64,000 nucleotides of DNA from Streptomyces sp. JJ36. Its GTDB lineage: Bacteria > Actinomycetota > Actinomycetes > Streptomycetales > Streptomycetaceae. Numbering within the stretch: position 1 is the first letter of the stretch; each line of letters starts with the position of its first letter. This document shows, one piece after another, positions 53,709 to 61,891 of this stretch. The stretch spans positions 1-64,000 of the forward strand of contig NZ_JACYHE010000005.1 of the NCBI RefSeq assembly GCF_021696945.1, read 5' to 3'. The notes beneath the pieces were generated by a model. That model saw only the letters and a program-made list of their open reading frames with translations. It was not told the origin of the DNA and did no database searches. A program made the position numbers and the translations under genes.

Positions 53709-54145
53709 GTCCTCGACGGTAACGGCAGCGGGCCGCGGGACACGTCCCTCCTGGGGCGGGAATCCACCTCGTCCCGGGGGCGGAGGCGCCCCTAGGGGGG
53801 CTGCTTCCCAGGGAGGTCTCCGGGGAGGTTTCGGGGCAGTTCCCGGGGCAGTTCCCGGGGCAGTTCCCGGGGCAGTTCCCGGGGCAGTTCCCGGGGCGGT
53901 TCCCGGGCCGGCTCCGGCAGGTTCCGGGAGGGCCGGGGCGTCCCGCGCGGGCGGCCCCTGCTCCGGGAGGAGCGGGGGCGGCTCCACCAGGAGTTACCCC
54001 CGGTATCCACAGGGCCGGGACCGAGCCCCTTGACGTCGCCACCGACTGTTGTCACAGTCGTCGGTGTCACTGTGCGTGCACGGGGCTGCACGAAGAGGCC
54101 GTGAGAGACGCGACGCCGTGAGAGCGCGGAGAAGGGGGCGGCGGC
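53709..54145. other. Divergent intergenic region between ABC operon and hydrolase
   Basis: 437 bp with no supported gene. It holds a tandem 12-bp repeat (53833-53904) and two divergent promoters. A long open frame continues from the ABC ATPase through the repeats but has no start signals. Confidence 0.5.
53833..53904. repeat. Six tandem 12-bp repeats
   Basis: Five exact copies of GGGGCAGTTCCC followed by one variant (GGGGCGGTTCCC). The unit contains a partial self-complementary core (GGG...CCC). Being a multiple of three, it reads as Pro-Gly-Thr-Ala in one frame, but no start precedes it. Confidence 0.93.
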
Positions 54146-55126
54146 ATGAGCGAGCAGGTCACACCGGGGAGCCCGGGCCCCTTGCCGGCGGGGGCCCGGG
54201 AGCGCACCGTGCGCACCCGGGAGGGCGTCGAGCTGTGCGTCGCCGAGCTCGGTGAGACCGGCCGGCCCACGGTGGTGCTGGTGCACGGCTATCCGGACAG
54301 CAAGGAGGTCTGGTCCGAGGTCGCCGCCCGGCTGCGTGACCGCTTCCACGTGGTGCTGTACGACGTGCGGGGCTGCGGCCGGTCGACGGCGCCCCGGCCG
54401 CTGCGCGGCGGCTTCACCCTGGAGAAGCTCACCGGCGACTTCCTGACCGTGCTCGACGCGGTGAGCCCGGACCGGCCGGTGCATCTCGTCGGACACGACT
54501 GGGGCTCGGTGCAGTCCTGGGAGTTCGTCACGGTCCCGCACACCGGCGGCCGGATCGCCTCCTTCACCAGCATCTCCGGGCCCTCCCTCGACCACTTCGG
54601 GCACTGGATCCGGCGGCGGCTCGCCCGGCCGACCCCACGCGGCGTCGCCCAGCTCCTGGGCCAGGGCGCCAAGTCGTGGTACGTCTACCTGCTGCACACG
54701 CCGGTGCTGCCCGAACTGGCCTGGAAGGGGCCGCTCGGCAGGCGCTGGCCGCGGCTGCTGGAGCGGTTCGAGGGGCTGCCCGCCGACCCGTCCCCGGCGG
54801 CGTACCCCGTGGCTTCGCTGCCCACCGACGCCGCGCACGGCGCCTGGCTCTACCGGGACAACGTCCTGCCGCGGCTGCGGCGCCCACGTCCCGACTGCCG
54901 TGCGCACGTGCCGGTCCAGCTCGTCATACCCACGCGGGACGCCTTCCTCGACGCGCGGCTGTACGACGATCTGGAACGCTGGGTGCCGCGGCTCACCCGG
55001 CGCACCCTGCCCGCCCGGCACTGGGTCCCGCGCACCCGGCCCGACCAGCTCGCGGCCTGGATCGGGGAGTTCGTCCGGCGGCATGAGCCCGGGGCGCCGG
55101 AGCGGCCCGGAGCCGGGAAGCCGTGA
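54146..55126 (+). CDS. Alpha/beta hydrolase, epoxide-hydrolase-like
   Basis: 326 residues, ATG with GGGGGCGG upstream. The oxyanion loop is VLVHGYPDSKEVW, and the nucleophile elbow is VGHDWGS, with Asp instead of Ser. That is characteristic of epoxide hydrolases and haloalkane dehalogenases. The catalytic His is in PARHWVPRT and a likely acid in PTRDAFLDARLY. The cap lies at about 150-240. The substrate is unknown. It precedes a MerR regulator by 134 bp on the same strand. Confidence 0.9.
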   Translation: MSEQVTPGSPGPLPAGARERTVRTREGVELCVAELGETGRPTVVLVHGYPDSKEVWSEVAARLRDRFHVVLYDVRGCGRSTAPRPLRGGFTLEKLTGDFLTVLDAVSPDRPVHLVGHDWGSVQSWEFVTVPHTGGRIASFTSISGPSLDHFGHWIRRRLARPTPRGVAQLLGQGAKSWYVYLLHTPVLPELAWKGPLGRRWPRLLERFEGLPADPSPAAYPVASLPTDAAHGAWLYRDNVLPRLRRPRPDCRAHVPVQLVIPTRDAFLDARLYDDLERWVPRLTRRTLPARHWVPRTRPDQLAAWIGEFVRRHEPGAPERPGAGKP

Positions 55127-55260
55127 GCCCTGCGGCGGCCCACGCGTCCACGCGCGCGCCCGCCGGCCCGTCTGTCCGCCGACCCGTCCACCCGCCCATC
55201 GACCCCGTCCGTCCGTCTGTCCATCCGTCCACCCGTCCGCCGGCGAAGGAGCGCAGAGCG

Positions 55261-56214
55261 ATGGTGGTCTCCGCATACCGGATCGAGGACCTGGCGCACC
55301 ACAGCGGCACCTCGGTGCGCACCATCCGCGCCTACCAGGACCGCGGGCTGCTGCCGAAGCCGGAGCGGCGCGGACGGGCGAACGTCTACGACGACGCCCA
55401 TCTGGCGCGGCTCCGGCAGATAGCCGGACTGCTGGACCGTGGCTACACCCTGGCCTCCATCAAGGAGCTGCTGGAGGCCTGGGACGCCGGGCGGGGGCTG
55501 GGCGGCGTCCTCGGCCTGGCCGGTGAGGTGGCCGGGCCCTGGACGGACGAGGAGCCGGGACGGATCGGGCGGGCCGAGCTGCACGCGCTCTTCGGTGCGG
55601 AGGGCCAGGAGGCCGGGCAGCAGGACGGGCAGCAGGACGACGCCGTGGCGGAGGCGGTCGCGCTCGGCGTCCTGGTGCCGGCGCCCGACGCACCGGACGA
55701 GTTCGTCGTGCCCAGCCCGCAGGAGCTCGCGGTGGCCGCCGAGCTGCACGCTGCCGGCGTCCCGCTGCGCGCCCTCACCGCGCACCTGCGGGAGCTGCGG
55801 GCCCGGGTGGAGCACATCGCCGCGCGGTTCCTGGACTTCACCACCGAGCACGTCTTCATCCGCTACTTGGGGCACGCCCCGACGCAGGAGGAGGTGGCCG
55901 AGGCCACGGACCTGGTGCGGCGGCTGCGGCCGCTGGCCCAGCAGTCGGTCGACGCCGAGCTGGCCCGGGCCATGCGGCTGCTCTCCGCACGGACGTTGCG
56001 CGACCCGCTGCGCACGGCGGCCGCGGCACCCCCGGGGACGGAGGGCGCGCCGCCGGCCCGGCCGGTGCTGCTCCCGGCGGCCACCCTGGAGGCCGTCCGG
56101 GAGCTGGTGGGGGAGGAGCACGTCGCGGAGTTCGTCGCGGCGGCGGCCGAGCGGGAGGTCGCCGCCCGCACCATGGACCGGCTGGCGGGGCGCGGCGACG
56201 CGGCCGGGCCCTGA
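55261..56214 (+). CDS. MerR-family transcriptional regulator
   Basis: 317 residues from ATG 55261 (GAAGGAGCG 8 nt upstream). The helix-turn-helix starts YRIEDLAHHSGTSVRTIRAY, then RGLLPKPERRGRANVYDDAHLARLRQI and the wing/dimer helix LLDRGYTLASIKELL. The C-terminal region of about 200 residues is unusually large for MerR and includes ARVEHIAARFLDFTTEHVFI, probably a ligand domain. No effector is recognisable. Just upstream (55160-55250) a CCGTCCGT-type low-complexity stretch lies in the leader. Confidence 0.92.
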   Translation: MVVSAYRIEDLAHHSGTSVRTIRAYQDRGLLPKPERRGRANVYDDAHLARLRQIAGLLDRGYTLASIKELLEAWDAGRGLGGVLGLAGEVAGPWTDEEPGRIGRAELHALFGAEGQEAGQQDGQQDDAVAEAVALGVLVPAPDAPDEFVVPSPQELAVAAELHAAGVPLRALTAHLRELRARVEHIAARFLDFTTEHVFIRYLGHAPTQEEVAEATDLVRRLRPLAQQSVDAELARAMRLLSARTLRDPLRTAAAAPPGTEGAPPARPVLLPAATLEAVRELVGEEHVAEFVAAAAEREVAARTMDRLAGRGDAAGP

Positions 56215-56287
56215 CCGGTTTCCGGCGGTTCCGTGGCCGATAGGCTGCGGTCCACGCCGATCCGCAGGACGTAACGGGGAGACACCG

Positions 56288-57322
56288 GTGCCGATCTTTC
56301 TGGCCAGGATGGTCCGTGCCGTCCGCGCGCGGGTGCGTGGCTGGCGTGCGGCGCTCGTGGTGGCGCTGTTCGTCTTCACCACGAGCTGGCTCGCGCTGTG
56401 GCTGGCCGAGCCCGCTTCGAACGAGATCACCCGGCCGGGGAACTTCTGGTGGTGGTTCCTGGTCACCGGTTCCACGGTGGGCTACGGGGACTTCTTCCCG
56501 GAGACCGGCATGGGCCACGTGGTCGGCGCGTATGTGATCGTCGGCGGCATCGTGACCCTGACGATCCTGTTCACCGAGCTGGCGTCCCATGTCCAGGCCG
56601 TGAAGGGAAAACGTATGAAGGGCGCGGTCGACCTCGACCTCGGCGGCCACATCGTCGTCCTCGGGTACACCCCGGGCCGCACCGAGCGCATCGTGCACGA
56701 GCTGCTGGTGGAGGACGGCACCCGGGTCGTGCTCTGCGCGTGGGAGGACGTGCCGGAGCACCCCATGCCGGAGGAGGACCGGGTGCTCTTCGTGCGCGGC
56801 GACCTGACCGCCGTGGAGGTGCTCTCCCGGGCCTGTGTGGAGCGGGCCGCGACGGTGGTCATCGACGCGCGGGACGACAACGAGGCCCTGGCCCTCGCGG
56901 TGGCCGTGGACCATCTCCGTCCCGACGTGCACCTGGTGGCCGCGCTGCGCGACATGAGCCGCTGTCAGCACCTGCGGTACGTCAACCCCCGGGTGCAGTG
57001 CGTGCAGTGGCACATGCCGAACCTGCTGACCGAGGAGACGCTGGACCCGGGCATCACCGAGGTGTACGCGGAACTGATGAGCAGTGCGGGCCGGGGCAAC
57101 ACCTACTCGGTGCGGCTCCCGGAGTCGATGGCGGGCCGGTCGTTCGGCGCGTGCCAGACGCACTTCGGCCGGGAGTTCGGCGCCACGGTGATCGCGGTGC
57201 GGCGGGAGGACGGCATGTCGGTCTCACCCTCCTGGGACACACCGCTGGAGCCCGGCACGACCCTCTACTACCTGGCCGCCGGGCGGATCGACGGCGCGCG
57301 CCTCGCGGGACGGGGGGCGTAG
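56288..57322 (+). CDS. Potassium-channel-like protein with cytoplasmic NAD-binding (TrkA-N/RCK) domain
   Basis: 344 residues, GTG start with GGGGAG about 8 nt upstream. The first helix is AALVVALFVFTTSWLALWLA. The pore contains the selectivity filter STVGYGD followed by a second helix (GAYVIVGGIVTLTILF). The RCK domain (about 115-250) begins GHIVVLGYTPGRTERIVHEL. The remainder (about 250-344) has a C-terminal RCK-like domain. It is a K+-selective channel gated by nucleotide or Ca, by family. There is one pore domain with two helices. Confidence 0.92.
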   Translation: MPIFLARMVRAVRARVRGWRAALVVALFVFTTSWLALWLAEPASNEITRPGNFWWWFLVTGSTVGYGDFFPETGMGHVVGAYVIVGGIVTLTILFTELASHVQAVKGKRMKGAVDLDLGGHIVVLGYTPGRTERIVHELLVEDGTRVVLCAWEDVPEHPMPEEDRVLFVRGDLTAVEVLSRACVERAATVVIDARDDNEALALAVAVDHLRPDVHLVAALRDMSRCQHLRYVNPRVQCVQWHMPNLLTEETLDPGITEVYAELMSSAGRGNTYSVRLPESMAGRSFGACQTHFGREFGATVIAVRREDGMSVSPSWDTPLEPGTTLYYLAAGRIDGARLAGRGA

Positions 57323-57336
57323 CGGCACCGCCCCGC

Positions 57337-57376
57337 GGCCCCGGCCCGCTCCGGGGTTGCGGGGCGGGCCGGGGCC
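57337..57376. terminator. Bidirectional terminator between the K+ channel and SRPBCC genes
   Basis: A perfect 13-bp inverted repeat, GGCCCCGGCCCGC / GCGGGCCGGGGCC, with a 14-nt loop, lies in the 61-bp gap between convergent stops. No T-run is present. Confidence 0.65.
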
Positions 57377-57383
57377 GGCGGGT

Positions 57384-57917
57384 TCACTCCTCCACGGAGG
57401 CCGGCCTGCCGGGGATCTCCGCGCCGTGCGGCATCCCGGCGGCGACGTAGGAGTCGTAGAGCGGCTGGAAGGGCTCGGTGTCCGCCTGGTGCGGGCCGGG
57501 GGCCTCCCGCCCGGCGAGATGCTTCTCCAGCTCGCCGAGGCAGACCGTCCAGCCGGTGGCGTTCCGGGCGGCCGTGTCACGGGCCTCCAGCACGTCGATC
57601 AGCACCAGCGTGCAGCCGCCGTCGCTCGTCGGGGCCAGCTCGAAGTGCAGTTCGTCGCCGCCCCAGGTGAAGGAGAGGGCGTGCGGCGGGTCGTAGCGCA
57701 GCACGGTCCCGGTGGTGGGCTCCATGTGCGGGTCGCCGGAGAACGCGATGGTGCCGCCCGCCCGCGGTTCCAGCGACACCGTGGACGGGAACCAGTGTGC
57801 GAGCCCCTCGGGTTCGGAGACGGCTGCCCAGACCCGTTCGACGGGGTGGGGATAGGTGCGCTCGAAGCGCACCGCAGGGCGGCCGTCGTGCTCGGTGAAG
57901 CTTCCCCGGTCCATCAT
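57384..57917 (-). CDS. SRPBCC/AHSA1 (START-like) domain protein
   Basis: 177 residues. The start ATGATG overlaps the ArsR stop (GAATGATGG). The AHSA1 fold is seen as VRFERTYPHPVERVWAAVSEPEGLAHWFPSTVSLEPRAGG, LSFTWGGDELHFEL and VLIDVLEARDTAARNATGWTVCL. It is a small ligand-binding domain common as the partner of ArsR regulators in actinobacteria. Translationally coupled to the ArsR gene, it is likely repressed by it. The ligand is unknown. Confidence 0.92.
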   Translation of the reverse strand: MMDRGSFTEHDGRPAVRFERTYPHPVERVWAAVSEPEGLAHWFPSTVSLEPRAGGTIAFSGDPHMEPTTGTVLRYDPPHALSFTWGGDELHFELAPTSDGGCTLVLIDVLEARDTAARNATGWTVCLGELEKHLAGREAPGPHQADTEPFQPLYDSYVAAGMPHGAEIPGRPASVEE

Positions 57918-58240
57918 TCCTCCTTGCTCGGGCCGGTCTGGTCGAGGTGGCGGCCCAGCGCGTCGAGCCGCTCGTTCCACAGCCGCCGGTACGGCGCGAG
58001 CCAGGCGTCCAGCTCCGCCATGGGGGCGGGATCTATCGCGTACACCCGGCGCTGGGCGTCCACCCGGGCCTGCACCAGGCCGGCGTCCCGCAGCACCTTG
58101 AGGTGCTTGGAGGTCGCCGGCTGGGCGGCCCCCAGCAGCTCGGCCAGCTCGCCGACCGTACGGTCCCGCCGGCGCAGCAAGTCGAGCACGGCCCGACGCC
58201 GTGGATCGGCCAGTGCCGACCAGATCGCATCCGTGGTCAC
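57914..58240 (-). CDS. ArsR-family transcriptional regulator
   Basis: 108 residues from GTG 58240. The winged helix has DAIWSALADPRRRAVLDLL, LAELLGAAQPATSKHLKVLRDAGL and DAQRRVYAIDPAPM. No Cys metal site is visible, so it is of the type paired with SRPBCC proteins, not a metal sensor. GGAGGG lies 14 nt upstream, farther than usual. Two GGCATATGC-type boxes 21-46 bp upstream are likely its operator. Confidence 0.92.
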   Translation of the reverse strand: MTTDAIWSALADPRRRAVLDLLRRRDRTVGELAELLGAAQPATSKHLKVLRDAGLVQARVDAQRRVYAIDPAPMAELDAWLAPYRRLWNERLDALGRHLDQTGPSKEE

Positions 58241-58260
58241 ACCAGCGAATATAACCCTCC

Positions 58261-58286
58261 AGGCATATGCCTGCCAAGGCATATGC
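58261..58286. promoter_or_regulatory. Tandem palindromic boxes upstream of arsR-type gene
   Basis: AGGCATATGCCT (58261-58272, a perfect palindrome) and AGGCATATGC at 58277-58286 repeat with a 16-bp period, 20-46 bp upstream of the ArsR GTG. The spacing puts two sites on nearly the same DNA face, fitting autorepression. Confidence 0.55.
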
Positions 58287-58341
58287 GCCAGGCCGGTGAG
58301 GTCCGCCTCCGCTGCCGGCCGCAGCCGGGGCAGGCGTCGGC

Positions 58342-59241
58342 TCAGAGCTGGGCGGGAGCCTCCGTGGCGATCCGCTCGAAGACCCGGAGATCGGCTGCGA
58401 AGGGCGAGTCGGGGATGGGCCAGTGCAGCACGATCTCGTCGACACCGGCGCGGGCATGGGCGCCCGCGAAGTCCACGAAGGCGTCCAGCGACTCCAACGG
58501 CCGGTCCGGGGTGAAGCCGGTGAGGAGCACCCGGTGCGGGGGCTCGGCCGGGTCCCGGCCCTCCTCCGCGCAGGCGGCCGCCAGCCGTTCCACCTGCCCG
58601 GCGATCGCGGCCAGCGAGTCGGCGGGCGTCGCCCCGGTGGCGTGCGAGACCTTCGGGTCGCCCGTGGTGACCCAGGCCTGCCCGTGCCGCGCGGCGAGCC
58701 GCATCCCGCGCGGCCCGGTGGCGGCGACGGCGAAGGGCAACCGGGGGCGCTGCACACAGCCCGGGATGTTGCGGACGTCGCCCGCGGAGTAGTGGGTGCC
58801 CTCGTGCGTCGTGGCGTCCCGGGTGAGCAGCGTGTCGAGCAGCGACACGAACTCCGCGAAGCGGTCCGCCCGCTCCCGGGCCGACCAGGGCTGCTGCCCC
58901 AGAGCGGTGGCGTCGAAGCCGGAGCCGCCCGCGCCGATCCCGAGGGTGACCCGGCCGCCGCTGATGTCGTCGAGCGAGATCAGCTCCTTGGCCAGGGTGA
59001 CCGGGTGCCGGAAGTTCGGCGAGGTGACCAGGGTGCCCAGGCGGAGCCGGGTGGTGGCCGTCGCCGCGGCCGTCAGTGTCGGGAGCGCACCGAACCACGT
59101 GCCCTCGCGGAAGGGCACCCGCCAGGACAGGTGGTCGTAGGTGTAGGCGGTGTGGAAGCCGAGTTCCTCGGCGCGCACCCAGCGGTCGCGGCCGCCCTCG
59201 TGCCAGCGGTGGACGGGAAGGATGACGGTGCTCAGACGCAT
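58342..59241 (-). CDS. LLM-class (luciferase-like) flavin/F420-dependent oxidoreductase
   Basis: 299 residues from ATG 59241. It shows the family blocks VILPVHRWHEGGRDRWVRAEELGF, TAYTYDHLSWR, LTAAATATTRLRLGTLVTSPNFRHPVTLAKE and DDISGGRVTLGIGAGGSGFDAT. These point to an F420- or FMN-dependent barrel enzyme; the substrate is unknown. The ribosome site is weak. It lies upstream of the ArsR operon on the same strand, separated by 101 bp that include the ArsR operator. Confidence 0.92.
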   Translation of the reverse strand: MRLSTVILPVHRWHEGGRDRWVRAEELGFHTAYTYDHLSWRVPFREGTWFGALPTLTAAATATTRLRLGTLVTSPNFRHPVTLAKELISLDDISGGRVTLGIGAGGSGFDATALGQQPWSARERADRFAEFVSLLDTLLTRDATTHEGTHYSAGDVRNIPGCVQRPRLPFAVAATGPRGMRLAARHGQAWVTTGDPKVSHATGATPADSLAAIAGQVERLAAACAEEGRDPAEPPHRVLLTGFTPDRPLESLDAFVDFAGAHARAGVDEIVLHWPIPDSPFAADLRVFERIATEAPAQL

Positions 59242-59329
59242 GGCCACGACCCTACGCGGGCCAGGGTACCGGGAGGGGCGGTGGCGGCCCGGCGGGTGAC
59301 GCCGGCCTGGCGGCACCCGCCGGGGCGGG

Positions 59330-61891
59330 TCAGTCCGGGTGGGACAGGAAGGCCCGCACCCGCTGCAGCAGCCGGACGGCGCCCGGTGTCTCCTCCGCTG
59401 CGGTGAGTTCGTCGCGCAGGGCCGTCATCCGGGTCTCCGCCGCCGCGGCACGGCCCAGGGCGCGTTCCGTCCAGGCCGCCCGGAGGAGACACCGCCCCCG
59501 GTCCCCCAGGGCGTCCTCCCCGAGCGGCCGGAACGCCTCGGCGGCCCGGTCCCAGAGCCGCACCGTCTCCTCCCGCACGGCCCGCTCCCGCAGCGCGGCC
59601 GGGGACTCCCCCGCGTTCCCCGTGGCGGGGTCGCTCCCAGCCGCCCCGTCCGCGTCCTCGTCGTCGTCATCCTCGCCGTAGGCGTCATCCTCGTCGTGGT
59701 CGTCGTGGTCCTGGAGGAACGCGGTGAGCAGTTCGGCCGTCTGCGACCAGGTCTGCCCCAGCTCGTAGCGGAGCGCGGGGTCCTCCGCGTCGCCGAGCAG
59801 GGCCGCGGCCCGGTCCATCAGGGCCCTGGCGGACTGCGGCCCGTCCTCGTCGCCCGCCGCGCCCCGCTCCAGCCAGGCCAGCGCGCGCATCGCCCGGACC
59901 TGCAACACCACGTCGCCGGCGCGCCGCCACAGCTCCAGCGCCCGCTCGTACGCGGCCTTCGCCTCGATGCGCAGCCCGGCACCGGTCAGCGCCTCGCCGG
60001 CGGCGTGCGCCTGACGTGCCTCGGCCCGCGGGTCGCCCCCCTGCCGGGCGGTCTCGGCGGCCTGCAGGAACTGCTCGGCCGCCGCACGCGGGTCGTACAG
60101 CCGGCGCAGCAGGCCGCCGAGGAGTTCGCGGGCCTGCACGGCCCGCTCCGGCCCCTGCTCCAGCAGGTCCGGGAGCGCGGACTGCAGGATCTCGGCGGCC
60201 TCGGCGTGCCGGTCGTCCGCCGCGTACGCCCGGGCGAGCAGCATCCGGGCCCGCGCCCCGCCGTCCGACGCCCGTCCGGCCTCGTCGAACCAGTGCGCGG
60301 CCTCCAGCGCCAGGCCGGCCGCCTCCTCCGCGGCGCCCCCGTCGTGCAACAGGATGCCCGCCAGCGACATCCGCACATCGGCCTGCTGCTCCGGGTCCGT
60401 GACCGCGGCGGCCTGCTCCAGCGCGGCGCGGGCCGCCCGCTCCGCCTCCTCGGTGCACCCCTCGGCGTACCGCTCCCGGGCCCGCCGGGCGAGTGCGGCG
60501 GGGGACTCCCGCGGCCCCGGCGGTGAACCCGCCGTCTGCTCCGCGCCGACCGGCCCCGCCGCGCCGACCCGACCGGTCCCGCCGGCAGCCCCCTGCACGG
60601 CGCCGCCCTCGGCGGCCCCGCCCGCCGGGCCGTCCTGGTCCGCGCCGGCCTCCCGGCGCCCGGGGCCGGGCGTGGCCGGCCCGACCGCCGCGGCACCCGC
60701 CTGCCCGGAGCCACCCGCGCGGCCGGCCACGCCCGGGTCCTGCGTCCCGGCACCGGGGACGGTGCCCGCGCTGACCAGCGGCGTGCTGCGCAGGCCGAGC
60801 GGCAACGCGTCCAGCAGCGGCTCCCGGCCGGTCCGCTCGGCGAACCGCTCCGAGACGACCGTCGAGCCGTTCCGGGCGTCGTAGCGCGCGGTGATCCCCG
60901 CGGCCTCGGCGTGCAGCCGGGCGGACAGCTCGTCGACGGTGCGGAGGTCACCGGCGTACGGCACCGCGGGGCGGTCGCCGTGCCCCAGCTCCCGCAGCCG
61001 GCGCAGCAGCACCAGGACGCCGCCGGTGAAGGCGAGCTGGTCGTCCACGTCGACCAGCGGGCCGAGGCGGTCCGCGTGCTCGGCGAGGATCTCCAGGCCC
61101 CGCGCCTCGTTGCCGGTGAGCGCACAGAACTCGAGGTGCTCGCCGATCTGCCGCAGCAGGTTGTCGTTCCCGCGGGCGAGGCGGTAGCCGCGCAGGTGGT
61201 GCGCGCGGGCGTCGGCGGTGCGGCCGAGCCGGACCAGCGACAGCAGCGAGTGCCCGAGGACGCGGTGCGGCTCCTCCTTGCAGCGCATGCCGTCCAGCAC
61301 CGGACGCCAGGTCTCCAGCGCCCGCTCGTCGTCGCCGCGACGGGCCCAGTGCAGCCCCTGGTCGCCCAGCTCGCAGGCGTGACAGTTGGTCATGACGTCG
61401 CGCTCGGCGGCCCGCCAGGCGGCGAAGGCCCGGTCTGCGCGGGCGTCGTCACCGGACGTCAGGGCGAGGTGGAACTCCTGCTGCCGCACGGCCCGCTCGG
61501 TGTAGCCGGCCACGCGGTAGCGGCGCTCCATGTCGTCCAGCCAGCGCTCGACGGTCGAGAGCGGGATCTCCGGGGTGTCGATGATGGCGCCGGTGACCCA
61601 CTTGAAGCTCCAGAAGAGGGTGTGCACCTCCCACGGCTGGAAGGCCGAGGGATCGCGGTCGTACTCCTGGAGGAGCCGGGCGAAGGGCACCGTCGACCGG
61701 GAACTCTCGGAGCTCCAGGCGTACGCCTCCACGAGGTCGCCGAGCGCCCGGCGCAGCAGTGCCCGGTCGCCGCTGCGCTCGGCGGCCGCGGCCAGCTCCT
61801 CGGCGCGGGCGTTGCGCGCCGGGCCGGAGGGTGCGCGGCAGTTCTCGGCGAGGGCCCGCTCGATCTCCGCGGGGCTCGGCGCGGTCGTCAT
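59330..61891 (-). CDS. TPR-repeat protein coupled to Hsp90-family gene
   Basis: 853 residues. The N-terminal half (about 1-380) is helical and TPR-like: DPSAFQPWEVHTLFWSFKWV, NCHACELGDQGLHWARRGDDERALETW, LSLVRLGRTADARAHHLRGY. A Gly/Ala/Pro-rich linker (about 380-465) follows. The C-terminal half has tetratricopeptide blocks with EEAAGLALEAAHWFDEAGRA, AYAADDRHAEAAEILQSAL, AYERALELWRRAGDVV and a striking acidic run (DDHDEDDAYGEDDDDEDADG, about 745-765). The start overlaps the chaperone stop by ATGA, so the two are one operon. It may act as co-chaperone or client adaptor for that Hsp90. Confidence 0.85.
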   Translation of the reverse strand: MTTAPSPAEIERALAENCRAPSGPARNARAEELAAAAERSGDRALLRRALGDLVEAYAWSSESSRSTVPFARLLQEYDRDPSAFQPWEVHTLFWSFKWVTGAIIDTPEIPLSTVERWLDDMERRYRVAGYTERAVRQQEFHLALTSGDDARADRAFAAWRAAERDVMTNCHACELGDQGLHWARRGDDERALETWRPVLDGMRCKEEPHRVLGHSLLSLVRLGRTADARAHHLRGYRLARGNDNLLRQIGEHLEFCALTGNEARGLEILAEHADRLGPLVDVDDQLAFTGGVLVLLRRLRELGHGDRPAVPYAGDLRTVDELSARLHAEAAGITARYDARNGSTVVSERFAERTGREPLLDALPLGLRSTPLVSAGTVPGAGTQDPGVAGRAGGSGQAGAAAVGPATPGPGRREAGADQDGPAGGAAEGGAVQGAAGGTGRVGAAGPVGAEQTAGSPPGPRESPAALARRARERYAEGCTEEAERAARAALEQAAAVTDPEQQADVRMSLAGILLHDGGAAEEAAGLALEAAHWFDEAGRASDGGARARMLLARAYAADDRHAEAAEILQSALPDLLEQGPERAVQARELLGGLLRRLYDPRAAAEQFLQAAETARQGGDPRAEARQAHAAGEALTGAGLRIEAKAAYERALELWRRAGDVVLQVRAMRALAWLERGAAGDEDGPQSARALMDRAAALLGDAEDPALRYELGQTWSQTAELLTAFLQDHDDHDEDDAYGEDDDDEDADGAAGSDPATGNAGESPAALRERAVREETVRLWDRAAEAFRPLGEDALGDRGRCLLRAAWTERALGRAAAAETRMTALRDELTAAEETPGAVRLLQRVRAFLSHPD

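Noticed and set aside
53709..53987. N-terminal extension of the ABC ATPase with Pro-Gly-Thr-Ala repeats
   Set aside because: It derives from 12-bp tandem DNA repeats, and the conserved ATPase start with GAGG upstream is at 53708.
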